Assembly: GCA_900472395.1 (NCBI GenBank)
Contig: UCHV01000007.1
Span: forward strand, 124,001-188,000
Length of the DNA stretch: 64,000 nucleotides
Source: Hyphomicrobiales bacterium
GTDB taxonomy: Bacteria > Pseudomonadota > Alphaproteobacteria > Rhizobiales > Rhizobiaceae
Reading direction: 5' to 3'
Numbering within the stretch: the first letter of the stretch is position 1; each line of letters begins with the position of its first letter. The notes beneath the pieces were generated by a model, which had not been told where the DNA came from, ran no database searches, and was given only the letters and a program-made list of their open reading frames with translations. Below are positions 60,215 through 64,000 of this stretch, in pieces. The translations under genes and the position numbers were made by a program.

Positions 60215-60903
60215 TGCAGTCGACCGTGCGCATCCTCATCGTCGATGACGAGCCGCCGATCCGCAAGCTCCTGCGCGTCGGTCTCTCGACTCAGGATTAT
60301 GCCATCAGCGAAGCCATGAATGCCAAGGTGGCGATGGAACTCGTCAAGACCGAAAAGCCGGACCTGATCCTGCTCGATCTTGGCCTGCCCGACATGTCCG
60401 GCCATGAGCTTCTGGCAAAATGGCGGGCCGAAGGTCTCGACCTTCCGATCGTCATCCTGTCGAGCCGCACCGATGAGGCTGGTATCGTCAAGGCGCTGGA
60501 ACTGGGTGCGGATGACTACATCACCAAACCTTTCGGCATGAACGAACTGGTCGCCCGCATCCGCGTCGCATTGCGGCACAAGCTGCAGACACAAGGCGAA
60601 AAGCCGGTTTTCCAGACGGGGGAGCTGACGGTCGATCTGGTCAAGCGTATCGTCAAGGTCGCCGGTAACGAGATCAAGCTGTCGCCGAAGGAATACGACA
60701 TCCTGCGTGTATTGGTGCAGCATGCGGGCAAGGTGCTCACGCATCGCTTCCTGCTGGAACATGTCTGGGGTGAGCCGACCGATGTGCAATATCTGCGCGT
60801 TTATGTCCGCCAGTTGCGCCAGAAAATCGAAGAGACGCCGGATCAGCCGCGCTACATTCTCACCGAGACCGGTGTCGGTTACCGGCTTAAGGAAGGACTT
60901 TGA
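60214..60903 (+). CDS. kdpE: KdpE response regulator (OmpR family)
   Basis: The 229-residue protein has a receiver domain (VDDEPPIRKLL; phospho-acceptor Asp in LILLDLGLPD near residue 52; SRTDEAG; ADDYITKPF) and an OmpR-type winged helix (LSPKEYDILRVLVQHAGKVLTHRFLLEHVWG). ATG 60214 shares one base with the kdpD stop, and GTG 60211 is the alternative. It would activate kdpFABC elsewhere in the genome. Confidence 0.95.
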   Translation: MQSTVRILIVDDEPPIRKLLRVGLSTQDYAISEAMNAKVAMELVKTEKPDLILLDLGLPDMSGHELLAKWRAEGLDLPIVILSSRTDEAGIVKALELGADDYITKPFGMNELVARIRVALRHKLQTQGEKPVFQTGELTVDLVKRIVKVAGNEIKLSPKEYDILRVLVQHAGKVLTHRFLLEHVWGEPTDVQYLRVYVRQLRQKIEETPDQPRYILTETGVGYRLKEGL

Positions 60904-60953
60904 TTGGCTGACGCATGTCGTCGCCGCAAAACCCAACGTCTTTTGTGACGTGT

Positions 60954-63164
60954 TTATAAACCGGCTTCCCGCAACACGACCGTGACAACCCGTCGCCATG
61001 CGCTGGCGGCAAAGCTTTCCCCAGCTGCATCCAGTACCATCACTCCTTGGAGCGATCGCCCCAGCGGTTCGGCCGTGCCAAGCACGTTGGCGGTCACACC
61101 ATATTCGGCGGTGACCGGCGCCAGCGTCTGCCGTTTCCCGCCCGATGGCGGATGTACGGCGATCGCGCCGCCGAAATGTGAGGTCAGCTGGGGTATGTCG
61201 ATCTCGCGGGCGCCGGATTGCGCCAGCGCGGTCAAGGTGATCGGCAGTCTCGGTTCGCTTACATCGTCGGGAACGAACCAGCCGCCTGCTTGCTGCGTCA
61301 GTCGCCGGCCGTCGTTGCCGCCCACATAACCGCGAACCACGGTGCCGGCGCTCGATGAGAGAAAGGCCAACTGGTCGGCACGAGATACCCATTGCCCCTC
61401 GTGAATGTCGGGGTTGAGATCATTGATGCGACCATCGAAGGGCGCACGCACCGTCAGCTGTCCCTGACGTTCGTCCAATCCCTTGGCTCGGGCGGAAAGA
61501 CCGCCGAGTTCGCTTTCGATCACGCTTTTCGCCGCCAGGTCCTCCGCATTGGCGCCAACTCGGGCAAGCCGGCGCTGCGCCAGCTTTATTTCCTCCGCCA
61601 CGATCCGCATTTCCTGTTCCACCGCCGGCGCGTCGATCACGAACAGAATGTCGCCGGCTTTGACCGACTGGCCCTTTATGACGGCAATCTTTTCCATCCG
61701 GCCCGGCTCCTGTGGGTAAAGCCGCACGAATTCGCGCGGCAGCACCATGGCCGGCGCACTCACCTGTGTGGAAAGCGGCAGGAAGGCAAGCAAAACGAGC
61801 CCGAAAAAGACGCTCGCGGTGATGTAAGTTCTCCGGCTGGCAAGGATGTCGTTACGCATGGACCACCATTCCTTCATTTCCATCCACACGGGGCGGATGA
61901 GAAAAAAGCCGATTTCAACGGCAAACAGCATGATGCCCACGATCTTGACCGCGAAGTGGTACACGAGAAGGGCAATGCCGAGATAAAGCACGATCCGGTA
62001 GATCGCGGTGGCCACCGCGTAGATCGTAAGGATCGCATCGAGCCGGGGTGGAAACGCTTCCGGTGCCGCGTAGTTCGGCCGGAACAGGAACTCGCGCAGC
62101 CGCCAGCGCATGTGCCGGAAGGCACGAGGCTGCAGGTTTTCGACGCCCAGCAGATCGGCGAACATGTAATAGCCGTCGAACCGCATGAACGGATTGAGGT
62201 TGACGATCAGGCTCATGATCCAGCCTGTCGCCGCGAGCACGAAAACGGCGCTGCGCAAAACTCCGTCCGGCAGAAACGCCCAGAGCAGCAGCGCGAAGGA
62301 AGCAACAGCCAGTTCGACCATGATACCGGCGGAATCGATGCGCAGCCGCTCGCGACGGGAGGTCAGTTTCCACGCATCGCTGACGTCGGTGTAGAGCAGC
62401 GGCACCATCACCATGAAAGCGATGCCGATCGTCGGTACCCGGCAGCCGTATCGATGCGCGACGTAGGCGTGTCCCAGTTCGTGCAGACATTTGATGAAGA
62501 TGATCGACAGGACCGAAACGACTGCGCCTTCGAGCGAAAAGACGTAAGGAAAGGTGCCGATGAAATCTTCCCACTGCCGCGAGACGAGATAGATGCCGAT
62601 CGCCGCCGCAATCAATGTCACGATGCCGAACCCGCGGCTGAACAACAGCGAAACCGACGGCCATGTCGCGCGAATGAAACGATCCGGCCGCACGAGCGGT
62701 ATCTTGAAGAACAGGTAGTTGTGGATCAGCCGCATGAACCACGAATGTTTCTGATTTGCGCGCTGGTGCAGGCTTCGCCATGAACTGGTCGCTGGCTGCG
62801 AAAGCAGCATGTTCTGTTCCAGCATGCGGATGATGGAAACGATATCCTCGCCCGAGAGCGTGTTGCCGAAGCGTGTATTTACCGCCTTGATCAGATTGGA
62901 AACGGTGCGGGCCGCATTCCAGAGCGAAAGGATTTGGAACATCTCGTATGTGATGCGAAAGAACTTGTTGCGCAGCGGATCGAGCACCACCCACGTGGGT
63001 GCGCCCGAATAACTGACGCCGCCCTTGGTGATCTGAAGGTCTTCCCGGATCGGCGGCAATGGAATTTCCTGGGGTGCGCCCTGCGCCTTGGCGCTTGCGC
63101 CTTGACCGCCGGAGATCATTTGTACGCCGGCGGGAAGCGACAGTGTTTGCGGCGCCGCCGTCAT
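60954..63164 (-). CDS. M50 zinc metalloprotease with HlyD-like C-terminal half (COG1994 type)
   Basis: The 736-residue protein has a PqqD-like winged-helix region (about 45-120), several membrane helices, the zinc motif HELGH (228-232) with the third-ligand motif NPFMRFDG (324-331), and a periplasmic lipoyl/HlyD-like part from about residue 470 to the end. It is annotated in many genomes as a putative peptide zinc metalloprotease. The start overlaps the stop of the membrane-fusion gene (ATGA at 63161-63164). The pair could process and export a peptide or protein. Substrate unknown. Confidence 0.88.
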   Translation of the reverse strand: MTAAPQTLSLPAGVQMISGGQGASAKAQGAPQEIPLPPIREDLQITKGGVSYSGAPTWVVLDPLRNKFFRITYEMFQILSLWNAARTVSNLIKAVNTRFGNTLSGEDIVSIIRMLEQNMLLSQPATSSWRSLHQRANQKHSWFMRLIHNYLFFKIPLVRPDRFIRATWPSVSLLFSRGFGIVTLIAAAIGIYLVSRQWEDFIGTFPYVFSLEGAVVSVLSIIFIKCLHELGHAYVAHRYGCRVPTIGIAFMVMVPLLYTDVSDAWKLTSRRERLRIDSAGIMVELAVASFALLLWAFLPDGVLRSAVFVLAATGWIMSLIVNLNPFMRFDGYYMFADLLGVENLQPRAFRHMRWRLREFLFRPNYAAPEAFPPRLDAILTIYAVATAIYRIVLYLGIALLVYHFAVKIVGIMLFAVEIGFFLIRPVWMEMKEWWSMRNDILASRRTYITASVFFGLVLLAFLPLSTQVSAPAMVLPREFVRLYPQEPGRMEKIAVIKGQSVKAGDILFVIDAPAVEQEMRIVAEEIKLAQRRLARVGANAEDLAAKSVIESELGGLSARAKGLDERQGQLTVRAPFDGRINDLNPDIHEGQWVSRADQLAFLSSSAGTVVRGYVGGNDGRRLTQQAGGWFVPDDVSEPRLPITLTALAQSGAREIDIPQLTSHFGGAIAVHPPSGGKRQTLAPVTAEYGVTANVLGTAEPLGRSLQGVMVLDAAGESFAASAWRRVVTVVLREAGL

Positions 63165-64000
63165 AATCCGAACTTCTGGCGCATCAGCGCTATCGGCTTG
63201 CGGAACAGGTAATATCCCAGGAATACCCGGTCGCCATAAATCTGCGCCGTGCCGCGAATGCCGAGCCGCATGCCCTGCGGCGGATCCTCCAGCTCGGCAT
63301 AGATGCGGTAGGCAAGTTTGTCGCCCTCCACCATGCGCGCCTCGAAGGAGGCGGAAACCACCGTCGCGCGGGCCGGACGCAGCGGATCGGAATCGAGAAA
63401 GGCGCGCACGCTGGCGCCAGGCGCCACCGCAATCGCGTCCGCCACCGGCACGTCGATGCGCAGCTGCATGCGCGATGGGTCGGCGACTTCCATGATGCGC
63501 TCGCCCGTCGTCACCGGTCGACCTATCCAGTCGCGCTTGTCGGTGTAGATCGCCAGGCCATCGACCGGAGAACGGATATCGGAACGCTCCAGCATGTCGC
63601 GGGCATAATCGCGTTTGGCGGAAGCGACGGCGAGTTCACTGCGGGTCACAGCCAGTTCGGCGCGCAGGCGCGGGTCGGAAACCGCCCCTTGCGTCACCTG
63701 CATCAGCTTGGCTTGTGCTACCCGAACATCCTGTTCGGCGACGGCCAGTTCGTTGCGAAGCACCACATCGGACATCTGCACAAGCCGCTCGCCCTTGGCC
63801 ACGCGCTGATCGGGATTGACGAGAATGGTGTCGATCACGCCGTCCAGTGGCGCCGCAATCACCGCAGGCGCAATGGGCGCAACGGCGGCTGGCGCCAGCA
63901 CCGTCATCGGCACCGGCACGAAAGCCAGTGCGATCATGGCAATTGCTGCTCCCGCCAGCAAAGGCTTGATCTTCAGCCGTCGTCGCAGCTTGCGTTCGCC
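63161..64000 (-). CDS. HlyD-family membrane-fusion protein, truncated by the window edge
   Basis: At least 280 residues are visible and the frame is open to the last base, so the N terminus is missing. A basic stretch (GERKLRRRLKIKP) precedes a membrane helix (LLAGAAIAMIALAFVPVPM), followed by a barrel-sandwich/lipoyl region split by a coiled coil (ELAVAEQDVRVAQAKLMQ and later helices) and the beta-barrel domain. It is coupled to the M50 gene. The two look like the periplasmic part of an export system whose remaining genes lie beyond the edge. Confidence 0.88.
   Translation of the reverse strand, partial: GERKLRRRLKIKPLLAGAAIAMIALAFVPVPMTVLAPAAVAPIAPAVIAAPLDGVIDTILVNPDQRVAKGERLVQMSDVVLRNELAVAEQDVRVAQAKLMQVTQGAVSDPRLRAELAVTRSELAVASAKRDYARDMLERSDIRSPVDGLAIYTDKRDWIGRPVTTGERIMEVADPSRMQLRIDVPVADAIAVAPGASVRAFLDSDPLRPARATVVSASFEARMVEGDKLAYRIYAELEDPPQGMRLGIRGTAQIYGDRVFLGYYLFRKPIALMRQKFGL

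Noticed and set aside
61392..62783. A 463-codon plus-strand open frame opposite the M50 protease
   Set aside because: Its composition is extremely rich in His, Arg, Asp and Gln, typical of antisense translation of a membrane protein gene.

Overview
The window reads as a chromosome, chromid or linear-chromosome segment of a Rhizobiaceae bacterium, most like the Agrobacterium/Rhizobium group. The reasons are a GC-rich genome with frequent ATGA/GTGA/TGATG gene overlaps, an Agrobacterium-type T6SS Hcp, the pcaQ-pcaDCHGB order, many ABC uptake systems and rhizobial palindromic intergenic elements. No rRNA, tRNA, CRISPR array, prophage or transposase gene was recognised. The genus assignment is inference from gene content, not a database match.

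Layout. 1-2.2 kb: T6SS tube gene hcp, an unknown partner gene and a 1-Cys peroxiredoxin. 2.3-11.2 kb (minus): a lipoate-ligase-like gene with an orphan MetQ-like binding protein, then a complete oligopeptide/oligosaccharide ABC importer co-transcribed with a NagZ-like hexosaminidase and a GNAT acetyltransferase. 11.4-18.8 kb: a compact cluster of GTP cyclohydrolase II, membrane glycosyltransferase, MDR dehydrogenase, degenerate PTPS-fold protein, GT4 glycosyltransferase, methyltransferase and RibD-type reductase. This is the best candidate here for an undescribed biosynthetic system. 19-21 kb: a DapA-superfamily lyase and ribB, the latter under an FMN riboswitch.

21-31.6 kb: a sugar or polyol regulon with a SorC regulator and SDR on one side. 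On the other side are a split transketolase, FGGY kinase, RbsABC-type importer, second SDR and a triosephosphate-isomerase paralogue. 31.6-41.2 kb: protocatechuate catabolism (pcaQ, pcaDCHGB) followed by a HAAT-type ABC importer that probably brings in the aromatic substrate. 41.3-44.4 kb: an AraC regulator and a TonB-dependent siderophore receptor. 44.8-51 kb: a DUF2478 protein, then an RpiR-controlled FbpABC-like importer with a histidine phosphatase, whose context suggests a phosphorylated substrate rather than iron.

51-64 kb: an L,D-transpeptidase, two small unknown genes, a PdxI-like pyridoxal reductase with divergent LysR, an S10 serine carboxypeptidase, an M20 amidohydrolase, kdpDE without kdpFABC beside it, and an M50 protease/HlyD pair that runs off the right edge. 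Start codons were chosen by Shine-Dalgarno sequence and family alignment from memory, and several differ from the longest open frame.
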